A DNA stretch of 64,000 bases from Bacteroidota bacterium (GCA_016711505.1 JADJSV010000017.1:310001-374000), one strand, 5' to 3'. Counted from the stretch's first letter, positions 18,680 through 29,752 are shown. The notes: generated by a model from the letters alone, not told the origin. Numbers and translations are program-made.

Positions 18680-20953
18680 CTACTGAGCAAGCAAAAATTT
18701 CTCAATTGCTTTTACCCCATTCTCATTTGTTACTTCCATAAAATAAATTCCTGCTACAAGATCATTTACATCCATCACAAAAGTACCACTAACAAAATGG
18801 AATTCATTGACAATACTTCCTGTTAATGATACAATACGCACCGTGTTTACAGAACCTGATTTCATATCCGCTTTTAAAACAGTTGTCACCGGATTTGGAT
18901 AAATTGAAGATGATATCGAATTATTTTCATCAATGGAGGTAATTGTATTCATGCTCACACCATAATCCTCCACTTCACCTGCAGCAAAAACTTCACAAGA
19001 AGTCTGCGCTGAACCATTCTTCATTGAGACCCGCATTTTTGTTTGTCCGGTCAATGCGGTGATGGGAACATTTATTATGCTTGTCTCCCAACCTATTTGT
19101 TGTGATGAATAAGAAACCACTTCTTCACCCGGATCTGCGAAACTGCCGTTTTGGTTGAAGTCGATCCAGACTTTCCAGAATTCAGTAGCGCCACTGCCGA
19201 GAATTTCTGCACTTAATGTTATGTTGTAGGTATTGCCGGAAGTCATGTTAATAATCATAGATGTGTAATCACCATAGCCGCTATCTGATACCGTGCTGTT
19301 AAGCATAGTTCCAATGTAAACAAGATCGATGAAATCATTTGTTGCATCTACTCCACTTGATGCGCAATAACCGGATCCTGTTGTATTGAATTGCTGAACG
19401 GATGAATAGCCGGTTGGACCGCTGTTGCAGATGGCTTCTACCTGGTATTCGTAAACTGTTCCCGAGTACAGTGGATAGATCTGCAGTTGCGTTTGATTAG
19501 TTGAATACGTTTGCCAGATAAGCGATGAATCAATTCTATATTGTACGTGATACAAATATGCATTCGGAATTGCATTCCATGTGATCGTCGAAGAATTACC
19601 TGTTATATTGATTGCATTGATGCCGGTAGGCACACTGCACGGATCACTTCCTGTGTGATCAAGATAGTGTACAATGAATGTGTTCACATCACCTAAAACA
19701 AACAGACTGCTGTCAAAACCTTTTGCAATTGAAACACCGCTCAGGTATTCATTGATCGTATCGATCGCATTTACCCACTCACGCGCTCCGGTTGAATCGT
19801 ATTTCACTGTAACCATTTGTCTCGCACTCAAAGTAGAGCCACCTGGAAATGGTCCGCCAATGCCTGTTACAAATGTATTACCGCGATTGTCAGTTGCCAG
19901 ATCATACGGAATTTCATCGTTGCCTGAATGTTCATTGTATCGATCTTGCCAGAGAATATTTCCGGAGGTGTCTACTTTCACTGTCTGCCAGTCAACGTAA
20001 TTGCTGCCGCCGGTTGTTGTACTGTATGCCATGATTATCAGTTTCCCATCAGAAGTTGTCCGGAGTTTAGAAGAGATATCGTAACCGCCAAGATCATATT
20101 GTCGTGTCCATAGAAGATTTCCGGCAACATCATACTTATATAGCAATACATCTGCCACAGGTATCACTGCTTCCCATGAAAGAATGTAAGAGTTTCCAAC
20201 TGTATCTATGAAAAGATCTTTTCCCTGCACACCAACATTTATAGAATCCCAAAGTGTTACTCCGCTTGTATCCATCAACCATGATGTTGAATTGGCAGAT
20301 GAATAACTTGTTACTCCGGTTACTCCTACTTTATCATGATTCAGAAAAATATTACTGATGAAATGAAAATTGGTTGATGAAGGAAATGTATTGGTGCTGA
20401 TGCGTACAATATTTCCTGCAGGATCAATTTTGATTATGTTCATGCCAATGGGATTATTGTCCACATTACCACCTGTAGCCAGATATAGATAACCGTCAGC
20501 ATCCATCTGTCCTGTAAGCTTTGTCCAATAGGTACTGTTGTTATGCGGACTGTAATTCCCATCGATATTTTTTTTATAGATAAGATTACCATTCTGGTCG
20601 TATTTAAGAATGATCAGTGAATTGGAAATTCTTCCGCTACTGGAATGCTGATACCGGAAACCGATCACAACCGGATTTGATTGCGGATCGAGAAACACTT
20701 TACTCGGATATTCATAATTCAATGGGATCTGCGAAACGGAAGTCGCGCGCCAGATAAAATTTCCAAAGCGATCACGTTTCTCGAGTACAATGTCATTGTC
20801 TAATGTTGTTGTGTAGACATTGTTGCTTGAATCAACAACCAAGTAAGTTCCGAGATTCGCAGCAAGGTCGGGAACTTTTGTCCAGTCGATTGAGAAATCG
20901 GCTTTGGTAAATAAGGGCAGGGTCAATAGTAAGAGGAGGAGAATTTTTTTCAT
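18680..20953 (-). CDS. Secreted T9SS-sorted protein with propeller repeats, Fn3 and GEVED domains
   Basis: 757 residues. Signal peptide MKKILLLLLLTLPLFTKA. Residues about 25-430 are SBBP/PQQ-like repeats (KYDxxGNLxWxRQYD, VKVDTSGNILWQDRY). A fibronectin type III-like domain follows (about 440-525, TGINAINITGNSSTITWNAI...YQVEAICNSG), then a GEVED domain (about 530-665, ending AGEVEDYGVSM), and a T9SS sorting domain (SSIYPNPVTTVLKA, LVAGIYFMEV, KFLLAQ). Typical architecture of large surface or secreted proteins of this phylum; adhesin-like role is an inference. A class D element lies in its leader. Confidence 0.85.
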   Translation of the reverse strand: MKKILLLLLLTLPLFTKADFSIDWTKVPDLAANLGTYLVVDSSNNVYTTTLDNDIVLEKRDRFGNFIWRATSVSQIPLNYEYPSKVFLDPQSNPVVIGFRYQHSSSGRISNSLIILKYDQNGNLIYKKNIDGNYSPHNNSTYWTKLTGQMDADGYLYLATGGNVDNNPIGMNIIKIDPAGNIVRISTNTFPSSTNFHFISNIFLNHDKVGVTGVTSYSSANSTSWLMDTSGVTLWDSINVGVQGKDLFIDTVGNSYILSWEAVIPVADVLLYKYDVAGNLLWTRQYDLGGYDISSKLRTTSDGKLIIMAYSTTTGGSNYVDWQTVKVDTSGNILWQDRYNEHSGNDEIPYDLATDNRGNTFVTGIGGPFPGGSTLSARQMVTVKYDSTGAREWVNAIDTINEYLSGVSIAKGFDSSLFVLGDVNTFIVHYLDHTGSDPCSVPTGINAINITGNSSTITWNAIPNAYLYHVQYRIDSSLIWQTYSTNQTQLQIYPLYSGTVYEYQVEAICNSGPTGYSSVQQFNTTGSGYCASSGVDATNDFIDLVYIGTMLNSTVSDSGYGDYTSMIINMTSGNTYNITLSAEILGSGATEFWKVWIDFNQNGSFADPGEEVVSYSSQQIGWETSIINVPITALTGQTKMRVSMKNGSAQTSCEVFAAGEVEDYGVSMNTITSIDENNSISSSIYPNPVTTVLKADMKSGSVNTVRIVSLTGSIVNEFHFVSGTFVMDVNDLVAGIYFMEVTNENGVKAIEKFLLAQ

Positions 20954-20992
20954 TTTCTGTTATTTACTTTAGATTTTTTTTATTTCCCGCGG

Positions 20993-21060
20993 ATCTCGCA
21001 GATTTAGCGCAGACGTTTTTACTTAATAATAAAAATGTCTGTCCGTTAAGTTTCCTGCGC
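20993..21060. repeat. Degraded palindromic intergenic element, class D
   Basis: Starts TTTCCCGCGGATCTCGCAG. The inner hairpin CAGACGTTTTTA (21010-21021) pairs with TAAAAATGTCTG (21030-21041), one mismatch. Outer arms share the CCCGC/GCAGA words with 31162-31295 but pair poorly. It lies upstream of the minus-strand gene starting at 20953. The rest of the 302-base gap 20954-21255 shows no gene. Confidence 0.5.
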
Positions 21061-21255
21061 AATGTGTCAACATTATCAATCCTTCTATAAAAAAATATGC
21101 TCAGCAGGTAGGAATGATGTTTGAATTGGGAAGAGATGAGAGTTTTGAGGAAATACCTACATTAATTATGTAGTATTGTTTAGTCTCTATTTCACTCTTC
21201 AAATCAAAGAAAGGTGGCATATTTTTATATATTAATCCGATTAAAACAAATACTC

Positions 21256-21432
21256 ATGAAACAAACCAAAAAGGACACTACAACTCCGGAAAATAAGGAT
21301 ATGATGAAAGAAAAAACCAATCAGGATTTTAATAAACAAAAACCTGATCCGAAAGATCCAAATCAGAAGGGTCAGAATAATGAGGCTGAGATGGAGAAAG
21401 CGGTGAAGGTGACTAAGGAATTGGAAGAGTAA
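21256..21432 (+). CDS. Small highly charged hypothetical protein
   Basis: 58 residues from the ATG at 21256: MKQTKKDTTTPENKDMMKEK and onward, rich in Lys, Asp, Glu, Gln and Pro, without hydrophobic core, so probably disordered. An in-frame upstream start at 21214 would add 14 residues including a hydrophobic patch and is less likely. Small charged proteins of this kind are common in Bacteroidota, often stress-related, but no function can be given. Confidence 0.5.
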   Translation: MKQTKKDTTTPENKDMMKEKTNQDFNKQKPDPKDPNQKGQNNEAEMEKAVKVTKELEE

Positions 21433-21480
21433 TAAATATTGCAGGGACAAGTTCACAAAGATTGCGTAATTATTATTTTT

Positions 21481-21542
21481 GTTTAAAGTGTGTAAGGGGT
21501 TTAAAGTGTTTCAAAGCACTTTAAACCCCTTACACTTTAAAC
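21481..21542. terminator. Strong hairpin, probable bidirectional terminator
   Basis: GTTTAAAGTGTGTAAGGGG (21481) pairs with CCCCTTACACTTTAAAC (ending 21542): about 30-base arms with a two-base bulge and a tiny loop; inside each arm GTTTAAAGTG appears twice. It lies between the small charged gene and the interrupted 21600 gene, both on plus. Confidence 0.6.
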
Positions 21543-21599
21543 AAAAGAATATTTATATCTTCATCCGGGTAAACTTTGTATATTTAAAATCATTGCATA

Positions 21600-22025
21600 T
21601 TGAATACTATTTTATTACTTTTTCTTTTTGTTCTAAATCAGAAACCTGAACCGGTCCATCAAAAAATCAGTCACGAATGAATCTCATTTGAATTTACCGA
21701 GCATGATCTTAATTTAAAGTCTCACTTAACGTATAAAATTAAATCGGAAGATTGCGACAGTCTCAGGATGCTTAGCAATTTTACTTTCGAACGAATAAAC
21801 CATGAAATAAAATATTTGGGGCAATGGAAATTAAAAAACTATTCTTCTAAAATAAATATTAACCCAATAGGATCATTTGTAGACAATGGCAATCCTTCCC
21901 TGAACGATCTGACAATATTCGAATTATCAGACTCTTTAATGATCTTAAAATATGACAATGATATGAATGGAAAATCCACTGTAATAAAATACAGGCGAGT
22001 TCACAGGGAGATTATTTGCCAATAG
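21600..22025 (+). pseudogene. Hypothetical protein interrupted by an in-frame TGA
   Basis: Reading from a TTG at 21600 gives a hydrophobic leader (NTILLLFLFVLNQKPEP), then a TGA at 21678-21680, then in the same frame ISFEFTEHDLNLKSHLTYKI, continuing to FERINHEIKYLGQWKLKNYS and the stop at 22023-22025. The piece after TGA alone has its first ATG at 21768. The unbroken protein-like frame on both sides suggests one gene of about 141 codons hit by a nonsense change or base-call error. No family recognised; the LMILKYDNDMNGKSTVIKYRR end resembles small lipocalin-like proteins, weakly. Confidence 0.4.
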
Positions 22026-22047
22026 CATAATGATGCAATTACAGAGA

Positions 22048-23589
22048 TTAATCTTTGATTAATATCGCTGAATATATTTTATTCATTGAAGTAATCTTTG
22101 CAAAATAAATACCATCAGGATATTCACTTAAATCCACTACATGATGTGAATCAATTGTATTGCTTTTAATTATAAGGTTTCCAATTGACGAATAGACGCT
22201 AATGACATCCGATTTCAAAAGATTTAATTTTTCTGTATCTATCTGAAATTTTCCATTTGACGGGTTCGGATAAAATTTCAGAGTTGAGGCAGATGAGACA
22301 GGAATGACAGAGGTATGGAAACTGCATGTACAGCTACAGGAATCATATATATTCTGAAGTGTTGCCGACCTTGTTCTTACATTCTGTATAGCATTCTCAT
22401 GGCTACCGTTTCCAAATGCAAAAGGAAAAGCAAAATCGTAGCATCTTTGTTCCTGTGATTCAAAACTGAATGGCCCAAATGTCATTAAGCCACGCCTGTC
22501 ACCAGGAGTATTGAGGACATCTATTTCTGTCCAGCCAAATCCCCATTCAGGAAATCCTGTGTACATATAATTAGTAACTGAATTTCCTCCTATACCATTT
22601 CCGCCAAAAGTAAGAGGTGATTCATCCAGCCATTTCCCTTTCAAATAATTATAATAATCGTTTGCAGATACAGGATTTCCCTGATTCGTATTATCATTAT
22701 TATAAGTAATAAATCGGGAAGGAATATTATTCAAACTCAAACAACCTTGTGCCGGAACGATACTTCCATAAACAAGATCAAATGAAGATGCATTATAAGT
22801 ATAAAAGATTTTTTTTAGAGAATCATATCCTACCAAATCATCTTGTGATCCACCCAAGTCCATATCAACGAATAATCCAAAATATGTTGAATCATAATTT
22901 AAATCAGATCTGTTATAAATTTCCAGATTCAAAAAAACACTTTCATTTAAAGCAGGATCCGGCGAATTATAGCCATACAACATAGCATGAAATTCAAGGC
23001 CTAAACTTGCTCCTCCGGTTTCAGTATGAACACTTTTAGCATCATTAAAAATAAAGTAAATTGCCTGATCTCCCCGGATCAACGGATAATCACCATTTGC
23101 CGGATCATATGTTCCGTTTAGATTTATATCGGCATATGGCGCCAATGATGCAGCTTCTCCGTTTGCAACATTTCCGTTCCCCGGCCATCTGCTCAGTTCG
23201 TTCGGTACAATATATCCTGAATTTTGATAATTCAATATATGATCGTTTATCGTTGTACGGTTAATTTTATATACTGCATCATGCAGTAGATAGGATGGGT
23301 CAGAATAATTGGTTGCAATCGGACCATAAAAAAGATCGTTTCCTGCTTGGCCGTAAACCTGTGAAGCTATATGTAATTGCCCTGTAGAATCCTTGCCGCC
23401 AATCCAAAAACTTGAGAGATAAATTGAGTTTTTAAAACTCCCTGCAGGGACTTCAAATGCTCCATCAAACAAAGTTCCATTTGAATAAACATTAGCGTTG
23501 ATGTTATTAATGTTTAGTTGACCACTTGCTTGTCCAAGTACTTTTGAAGCTGTAATAACAATTAAAAAGGAAAGTAATTTTAATTTCAT
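22048..23589 (-). CDS. Secreted T9SS-sorted protein
   Basis: 513 residues. Signal peptide MKLKLLSFLIVITASKVLG then QASG. The body resembles large Bacteroidota surface proteins with SFWIGGKDSTGQLHIASQVYG near the N-terminus and NGTYDPANGDYPLIRGDQAI in the middle. The C-terminus is a T9SS domain (LKFYPNPSNGKFQI, SSIGNLIIKS, YPDGIYFAKI, ILIKD). Function beyond secretion is unknown. Transcribed away from the following glycosyltransferase-like gene on the same strand. Confidence 0.8.
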   Translation of the reverse strand: MKLKLLSFLIVITASKVLGQASGQLNINNINANVYSNGTLFDGAFEVPAGSFKNSIYLSSFWIGGKDSTGQLHIASQVYGQAGNDLFYGPIATNYSDPSYLLHDAVYKINRTTINDHILNYQNSGYIVPNELSRWPGNGNVANGEAASLAPYADINLNGTYDPANGDYPLIRGDQAIYFIFNDAKSVHTETGGASLGLEFHAMLYGYNSPDPALNESVFLNLEIYNRSDLNYDSTYFGLFVDMDLGGSQDDLVGYDSLKKIFYTYNASSFDLVYGSIVPAQGCLSLNNIPSRFITYNNDNTNQGNPVSANDYYNYLKGKWLDESPLTFGGNGIGGNSVTNYMYTGFPEWGFGWTEIDVLNTPGDRRGLMTFGPFSFESQEQRCYDFAFPFAFGNGSHENAIQNVRTRSATLQNIYDSCSCTCSFHTSVIPVSSASTLKFYPNPSNGKFQIDTEKLNLLKSDVISVYSSIGNLIIKSNTIDSHHVVDLSEYPDGIYFAKITSMNKIYSAILIKD

Positions 23590-23664
23590 GATTTATAATT
23601 TTATACTTTGATGTTTAGGTTGTCAATGTATTAAATATTTCAGACTTCTTAGTACTTAACAAAA

Positions 23665-25209
23665 CTATCTCAGGAAAATCTTCACGCCTCTCTCCGAATC
23701 AAAAACCTTCTCCCCCTTTTCTTCCTTCCACGAAACTAAATATCCCTTGAAAGTTGAATCAACTTCGAAAGACTGTCCGAGATATTTTCCTTTTAACTCA
23801 TATGCCATCAGCAGAGTTTGTGCATAACCGTCTCTTTCATTGTCGGTTTTTTTTATTGAAGCAAAAGTAGAATTGGCAGGAATAATGCGACGTAGTTTTT
23901 CAATGTCGTTGTGGAACTTTATGTCCGGGCGATAGAAAATGCTCATTGTGGTTTGTGGCGAAAAGAATGCGTGGAATAGCTGGAGACTGTTGACCTTTCG
24001 GTCGCCGCACATTAAGACTTCCTTTGCAGGGCGTTTAAGTAACAATCAGAATCGGGATTAATACGATTATTTTGAATTCACTGATTCTGGTATGTGTAGG
24101 TAATGATTTTTCTACAAAATAAAATGTCAATGGAATGAATAACAATGTGCAAATCCAGATGTACCTTTCGTGTACAAGGATAAGACTATATCCAAAATAC
24201 ATTGAACAAATTACAAGTAATGAAATCTTGATCCACAATGGAATTACTTCGTGTGATTTTTTTCTGATCAGATAAATGATGAAGAAGAAAATAAAAACCC
24301 ATCCAAGTTGATTTCTGAAATCGTGGAAGTAAATGCTTTGTAAATTTCTGTTGATGATGCTGAGATAATATTTAAAGTCTCCTATTGGATCAAGTGGAGT
24401 AAGTTGAATCTGCGAAGCGGGTTCTTCCCATGCTGACAAAGCATAATCATTTGCCGGTGGCAATAATCCATTTCCTATTACAGGAAGTTGCACTTGCTTT
24501 CCAACGGTTGGTGCAACTTCGTATGTGAAATTGAATTTCGCTGATTCGGAAATCGTGAACTTTCCGTACTTCACTGACAACAATAAGATCCACAATAATG
24601 ATATTGTTCCGAATGGCAACAGAATTTTCTTCAATGTAATTTTTGGAATGCGTTCACTTTTCATCCAGATCGAAAAGCAGAATAGAAAAATAAAAAGCGG
24701 TAAGCCAAAAGATTTTGTCAGAAATAATAATGCACCAATTTTCCCAATCTTGCTGCCGTCAGATTGTTTATCGAGCCAACGGATCAATTCGATGATAAGA
24801 GCAAACAGAAATCCGACAAACAAAAGATCAGGTGTGAGATTGAGAAGGGAATAGCTTACCATAAACGGAATGATAGCAAAACCTAAATAACGCTTCCACT
24901 TTATATCAATATCGACAAACGTCAAAAAGGTCAGCCATTTTCCGATAACAAAAATACCGATGGCCATCTGTAGAAATTTGAATGCGACAATTCCATCGTC
25001 AAAAAAATCATGAATGGTAGCAGGAACCATGAAATCAGTGGACTCCAGTAACCATTTACTGCAAGCGAAAACCGGCCATCGAGAATGTGCTGCACAACAT
25101 TTATATATTGCAAACTATCCGGATTATCGACATACCATTTCACAAAAGGCATAACTGCCATGCAAGCGAGGAGGTAAAGAGCGATTATGAGGAGGGAGTC
25201 TTTTTTCAC
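23665..25209 (-). CDS. Polytopic membrane protein, GT39/ArnT-like glycosyltransferase candidate (two frameshifts)
   Basis: Three consecutive frames join to about 515 residues. GTG start at 25209: KKDSLLIIALYLLACMAVM, then an acidic-aromatic loop VDNPDSLQYINVVQHIL as in GT-C enzymes, about nine further transmembrane segments, and a soluble C-terminal domain (DIEKLRRIIPANSTFASI). The first break lies in a run of seven A (plus strand 25001-25007); one more base restores FMIFFDDGIVAFKFLQ. The second lies near 24035-24060, where one base too many separates VLIPILI from LLKRPAKEVLMCGDRK. GT-C proteins transfer sugars from polyprenyl carriers; the substrate is unknown and the assignment is by topology only. 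Confidence 0.6.
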
Positions 25210-25210
25210 C

Positions 25211-25419
25211 AGGATTTTGACCGGGATTTAATGGATTTTGGGATTTTCAGGATTGTTTATAAATCCAGTAAGCTTTTAATTGGTCTGACTCTAATTTAGG
25301 GCCAATATCAAGATAATCCCTGAAATTCAGATTATTAATACAATAAATCATTCAATGCTGAAAGAAATCAAAAAAATCCCGGCAATCGGGGAAATTCATT
25401 AGATTTTGGTCAAAATCCT
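25211..25419. repeat. Palindromic intergenic element, class E
   Basis: Left arm from 25211 starts AGGATTTTGACCGGGATTTA; right arm 25375-25419 contains the complement GGTCAAAATCCT at its end. Arms about 44 bases, imperfect, loop about 120. GGATTT-like words repeat throughout. It occupies most of the 300-base gap between divergent genes (25209 minus, 25510 plus) and touches the GTG start of the membrane protein. Confidence 0.55.
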
Positions 25420-25476
25420 TTCCTAAATCCTTGTTTAGGCCTATTCTAAAATCAACACATATTATGCTCTTTTGGT

Positions 25477-25484
25477 TACCTTTG
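25477..25484 (+). promoter_or_regulatory. Predicted -7 promoter box of the aldehyde dehydrogenase gene
   Basis: TACCTTTG matches TAnnTTTG exactly; the ATG lies 25 bases further on (25510). No clear -33 TTTG. Confidence 0.5.
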
Positions 25485-25509
25485 CATTCTCAAAAAATAC
25501 AAATCCTAT

Positions 25510-27092
25510 ATGAAATCTGAAACAGTAGCTATAAAAGATTACGGCATTGCTGAAGTATTAAAAACACTGGGAATCCAGGATGTAAACCGCGGTGCTTGTA
25601 CCGGAACAGTTTGGCTGGATACGCAAGGTGAAGAGATAGAATCTTATTCTTCTTCTGATGGTGCATTGATCGGTAAGATCAGACAAGCAACTACTAATGA
25701 TTATGAAGCAGTAATTGTTAAAGCACAGGAAGCTTATAAAGTATGGCGGATGATGCCGGCACCTAAACGTGGTGAGATCGTTCGTCAGATGGGTGACCAG
25801 TTACGTAAATATAAAGAGCCACTTGGTAAACTTGTTTCGTATGAAATGGGAAAAATTTATCAGGAAGGGTTAGGAGAAGTTCAGGAAATGATCGACATCT
25901 GTGATTTTGCAGTGGGACTTTCCCGTCAGCTTTACGGTTTGACAATGCATAGCGAACGTCCGCGTCATCGTATGTACGAACAATATCATCCTATCGGAAT
26001 TGTAGGAGTAATTTCCGCTTTTAATTTCCCTGTTGCTGTGTGGGCATGGAACTCAATGCTGGCAATGGTTTGCGGTGATACAGTAGTATGGAAACCAAGT
26101 TCGAAAGTAATGTTGTGTGCAATTGCTGTTCACAATATTCTTGCTGATGTTCTTAAAAAGAACGATGTTCCTGAAGGTGTGATCAACTTAGTTGCAGGTG
26201 GTTCAAAATATATCGGAGATAATTTCCTAGCTGATCATCGTGTTCCTCTTATTTCTGCAACAGGATCAACTCGTGTCGGTAAACGTGTAGGAACAATCGT
26301 TGCTGAACGTTTCGGTCGTGCGCTTCTTGAATTAGGTGGAAACAATGCAATCATCATCACTGAAAATGCTGATCTTGAAATGGCATTGCGTGCTGTAGTA
26401 TTCGGTTCGGTTGGTACTGCAGGACAACGTTGTACATCGACACGTCGTTTGATCATTCATGAATCGGTTTACGAAACTTTCAAAGCAAAACTTTTAAATT
26501 CATATAAACACATTCGCATTGGTCATCCTTTGGATCCAAAAACGCTTGTTGGTCCGCTTATCGATAAAGGTGCAGTGAAAGATTTTTCAAATGCAATTGA
26601 GCGTGTAAAAAGTGAAGGCGGAAATATTATTTACGGTGGCGAAGTAATGCATGGTGAAGGTTACGAAAGTGGATGTTATGTGCGTCCGTGTATCGCAGAA
26701 GCTCCGGGAAATTTACCTATCGTATGTGATGAAACATTTGCCCCACTTCTTTACATGATGAAATACAAAACTCTTGATGAAGCAATTGAATTGCACAACG
26801 GTGTTCCGCAAGGATTATCTTCTGCGATCTTCTCACGCAACATGCTTGAGACAGAAAAGTTCCTTTCACACGAAGGAAGTGATTGCGGAATTGCAAATGT
26901 AAACATCGGAACCAGCGGCGCTGAGATCGGTGGTGCATTCGGTGGTGAAAAAGAAACCGGGGTGGTCGTGAATCAGGAAGTGATGCATGGAAAGTATATA
27001 TGCGTCGTCAGACAAATACTATCAACTATTCAACGGAGTTGCCGTTGGCGCAGGGGATTGTGTTTGATACTGGTGAGGAGATTGTTGGGTGA
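25510..27092 (+). CDS. ALDH7-type aldehyde dehydrogenase (aminoadipate-semialdehyde/piperideine-6-carboxylate dehydrogenase), frameshifted near the end
   Basis: About 527 residues when corrected. NAD-binding ISAFNFPVAVWAWN (about 168-181), catalytic Glu in ALLELGGNNA (about 274), catalytic Cys308 in GTAGQRCTSTRR, and C-terminal ETFAPLLY, CGIANVNIGTSGAEIGGAFGG, all in the ALDH7/AmaB style. At GGGG (26959-26962) one G fewer continues as GGRESGSDAWKVYMRRQ, TNTINYSTELPLAQGIVFD and a TGA at 27090; the uncorrected frame instead runs on for about 70 unrelated residues into the terminator. Oxidises lysine-derived semialdehyde to aminoadipate in lysine breakdown; exact substrate inferred from family resemblance. 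Confidence 0.88.
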
Positions 27093-27120
27093 TTGGAAAG
27101 CTCCATGCTTTTATTTTTTT

Positions 27121-27168
27121 AAACACGGAGGGCATGGAGAAATAAGACACAGAGAACATGGAGTTCAA
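27121..27168. repeat. Solitary half-arm of class B palindromic element
   Basis: Contains GACACAGAGAACATGGAGTT, nearly identical to the left arm at 10754, preceded by the related AACACGGAGGGCATGGAG. No complementary arm nearby. Confidence 0.55.
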
Positions 27169-27170
27169 TC

Positions 27171-27215
27171 AATAAAAAGGACCGGAGGCATTGATTGCTT
27201 TCGGTCCTTTTTATT
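27171..27215. terminator. Bidirectional intrinsic terminator between convergent genes
   Basis: AATAAAAAGGACCG (27171-27184) pairs with CGGTCCTTTTTATT (27202-27215): a perfect 14-base stem with A-run before and T-run after, 17-base loop. It sits between the aldehyde dehydrogenase (plus) and the LRR gene (minus). Confidence 0.85.
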
Positions 27216-27224
27216 TATAGTACA

Positions 27225-29752
27225 TCAATTAGATTTCACAAAGCGTGTCTGGAAAATTCCTGATTTTGAAATTATTTTAACTATATATACACCTTCGACA
27301 AGAGACTGACTATTCAATTGCGCTTCAGATGGGTTTATTTTTATAGGAATATCACAGCGACTTCCCAATAAATTATAAACATACAACTTGTCGATTAAAT
27401 TCCTTCCGCAAGAGATAGATACTTCATTCTTTGATGGATTTGGATAAACAACTGGAATATATTTATCTCTCATCAATTGATTATCTGCTGAAAGTATCGC
27501 CTCAATTGTTACAGAACAGATATTAGTTTCTATGGGCTGATTGAAATCAAAATAAATATTTGCTTTATTATTTATTTCCGAACCGACTCCGGTATTAGCT
27601 TTTCTGTTAATACTAAATTTATAAAATCCGTGACTTGCAAGTTCATTGGAAAAACTATCTGCAAGATTAATATTTGGATAATTAAATCTTAATATGTTTC
27701 CGGGAAGCAACTGCGTAACAACATCATGACTTGATGTTATAAATTGAAAAGTGTTTGGGTCAAGATCGCTGTCAAGAGTATCGATGATATAAATATTATC
27801 CGCAAAGACATTTCCTGTATTTTGAAAATAAATGGTATATGTAAAAAGATGGACAGAAGTATCAGCTTTTTCAGGTGAAACGATCTTCTCATTTGGATCG
27901 TAAGATGATCTCACCAGAAAATATTGGGCTTTAAAATTATTGGATAGGTTAGATTCTACACCCGAAGAAATATTCAACGTTGTTGAAATTGTATCTCCGT
28001 TTTGTGCTGCACTATCGGTAGACAGCATTATATTAAAAGCAACATTAGGATCAATCAATGAGAAATCAGAAACTACCCAAATAACAGAATCCGAATTCTG
28101 ATAGTCAGGAATTAATGCACCAGTAGATGGTCCTGCATAATGAACAGGTCCATTAAATGTAGCGGTTACTCTCCCTGAATCAGAAAAACAATTTCCTGAA
28201 AAGTTCTGACTGATCTCACCTGCATTCATATATAACTCTACAAAATGATTCGGACGAAACTGAGTTGATGGCGTAATGGAATTTGAAACATAGTCTGCAT
28301 ACACATTACAAGCGACTGAAAAGTCTACTGAATCAACTGTGAGTTTATAGGAGTTAAAATAACACTGTCAATTCCGTTAAAAGGACAAGCATAAAGAAAT
28401 GGAAGCGGAGCAGCATCAATTCGCAACTTATAATTCCGGGTTCAGCACGAAACGAATAATTTCCTGAGCCATTAGGCAAAAACGTTTGCAAAGTTATTCC
28501 CGCAGAATCAAGAACGACCGGAATTTGACTTAAACCATTCTCCAAAGGGTCAGCAATGCAATTCAAATTATCATCCTGATAAATTTTTCCGGAAATATTC
28601 CAATTGACAGGACAAAGAGAAGAAGGTTCACACAATGGAAAAGTATCAAGGTCTACATCAGCTTGATTATATTGAATGTAATTTGGAAGACAATGTATAT
28701 GTGTTCCACCTATCCTGATCCAATCGACACTATTTAGAGGAGGTAGACATGAAATTGGATTATCATCTATCCACAGCCAATCAAGATTTAATGGAAGAAC
28801 CGGTAATTCAGTAATGTTATTACCATAACATTCAAGATCAGTCACAGATTCTGGAATCGGTTGCAAAACAGAAATATTATTGTATGCAATAGCAATTTTT
28901 TCTATTCTTTCAGGAAAAGGAGGGGTTGAATCCAGGTTATTAAATGAGATATTTAGCGATCTCAAATATTTCGGGAAAGAGTCTATTTGGGAGATATTAT
29001 TCTCCATTAATCCAAGCAGTTCAATACTATCTGGTAATTCCGGAAAACTTGTAAGTAAATTGAAACTACTAGACAAGTTTCTAATCGAAGCGGGTAAAGG
29101 AGGCAACGAACTAATTCCATTATTATCTATATCTAGCAATTCTAACTGGGGTGGGAATAATGATATGGATGAAATTTGATTGAAACCAGCATAGATTTGT
29201 TTTAGGTTTGGTGCATATGGAAAACTGGTAAGGCTGTCACTACCACAATGCAAATATTCAAGACTAGATGGTAAATTTCCAAGACTATGTAAGGAAGGAT
29301 TTTGGAAAGTATGTAAGTTGACTAACCTTGGCGGAAGCTGTGGAAGTGAAATTAGATTATTATTATTACACGTCAGTGTAATGAGGCCATTTGGTAAGGT
29401 AGGTAAACTTGTAATGCTACTATCGTAAGCAACCTGTAGATAAGACAAACTATCAGGTAAAGCAGGAACAAAACTTAACGGGCAATGAGTTATTGTCAAA
29501 CTTTTTAAACCAGTAAAATATTGTAAGCCTGCTAAATTGTATATAGGCATGGCATCTATTATCATAGTATCAACTGTAACCAGATCTAGACAATTAATAT
29601 CCAAAGAGTCATTAGAAATACATCCTCCAATTCCAATACTAATCAGATAATTTCTCCAAACAGTGTCGGGTAAGTATACATTTTGCGCGTTGATTCCTTT
29701 TGCTGATATAAAAAAAAAAAAATATAAAGATAAATAGCGTTTTAATTTTCAT
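27225..29752 (-). CDS. Secreted leucine-rich-repeat protein with T9SS sorting domain (two frameshifts)
   Basis: About 840 residues when joined. Start at the ATG at 29752 gives a signal peptide (MKIKTLFIFIFFFF...AKGINAQ). A 13-base A run (29710-29722, plus strand) shifts the frame by one; twelve would be in frame with QNVYLPDTVWRNYL and the LRR region. About 12 leucine-rich repeats of 20-21 residues follow, with the pattern LPxLPxxLxxLxxxxNxI. After them comes a one-base deletion (AA at 28432-28433; three A expected) that restores YKLRIDAAPLPFLYACPFNG. The C-terminal half has a DUF11-like conserved-repeat region (YTIYFQNTGNVFADNIYIID) and a T9SS domain (PVVYPNPSKNEVSI, VEGVYIVKI). Probable surface adhesion or binding protein. 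Confidence 0.78.

Noticed and set aside
27093..27309. C-terminal extension of the aldehyde dehydrogenase beyond 27092.
   Set aside because: It appears only after the frameshift at 26959-26962, reads through a terminator and into the antisense of the next gene, and the alternative frame gives the conserved family end.
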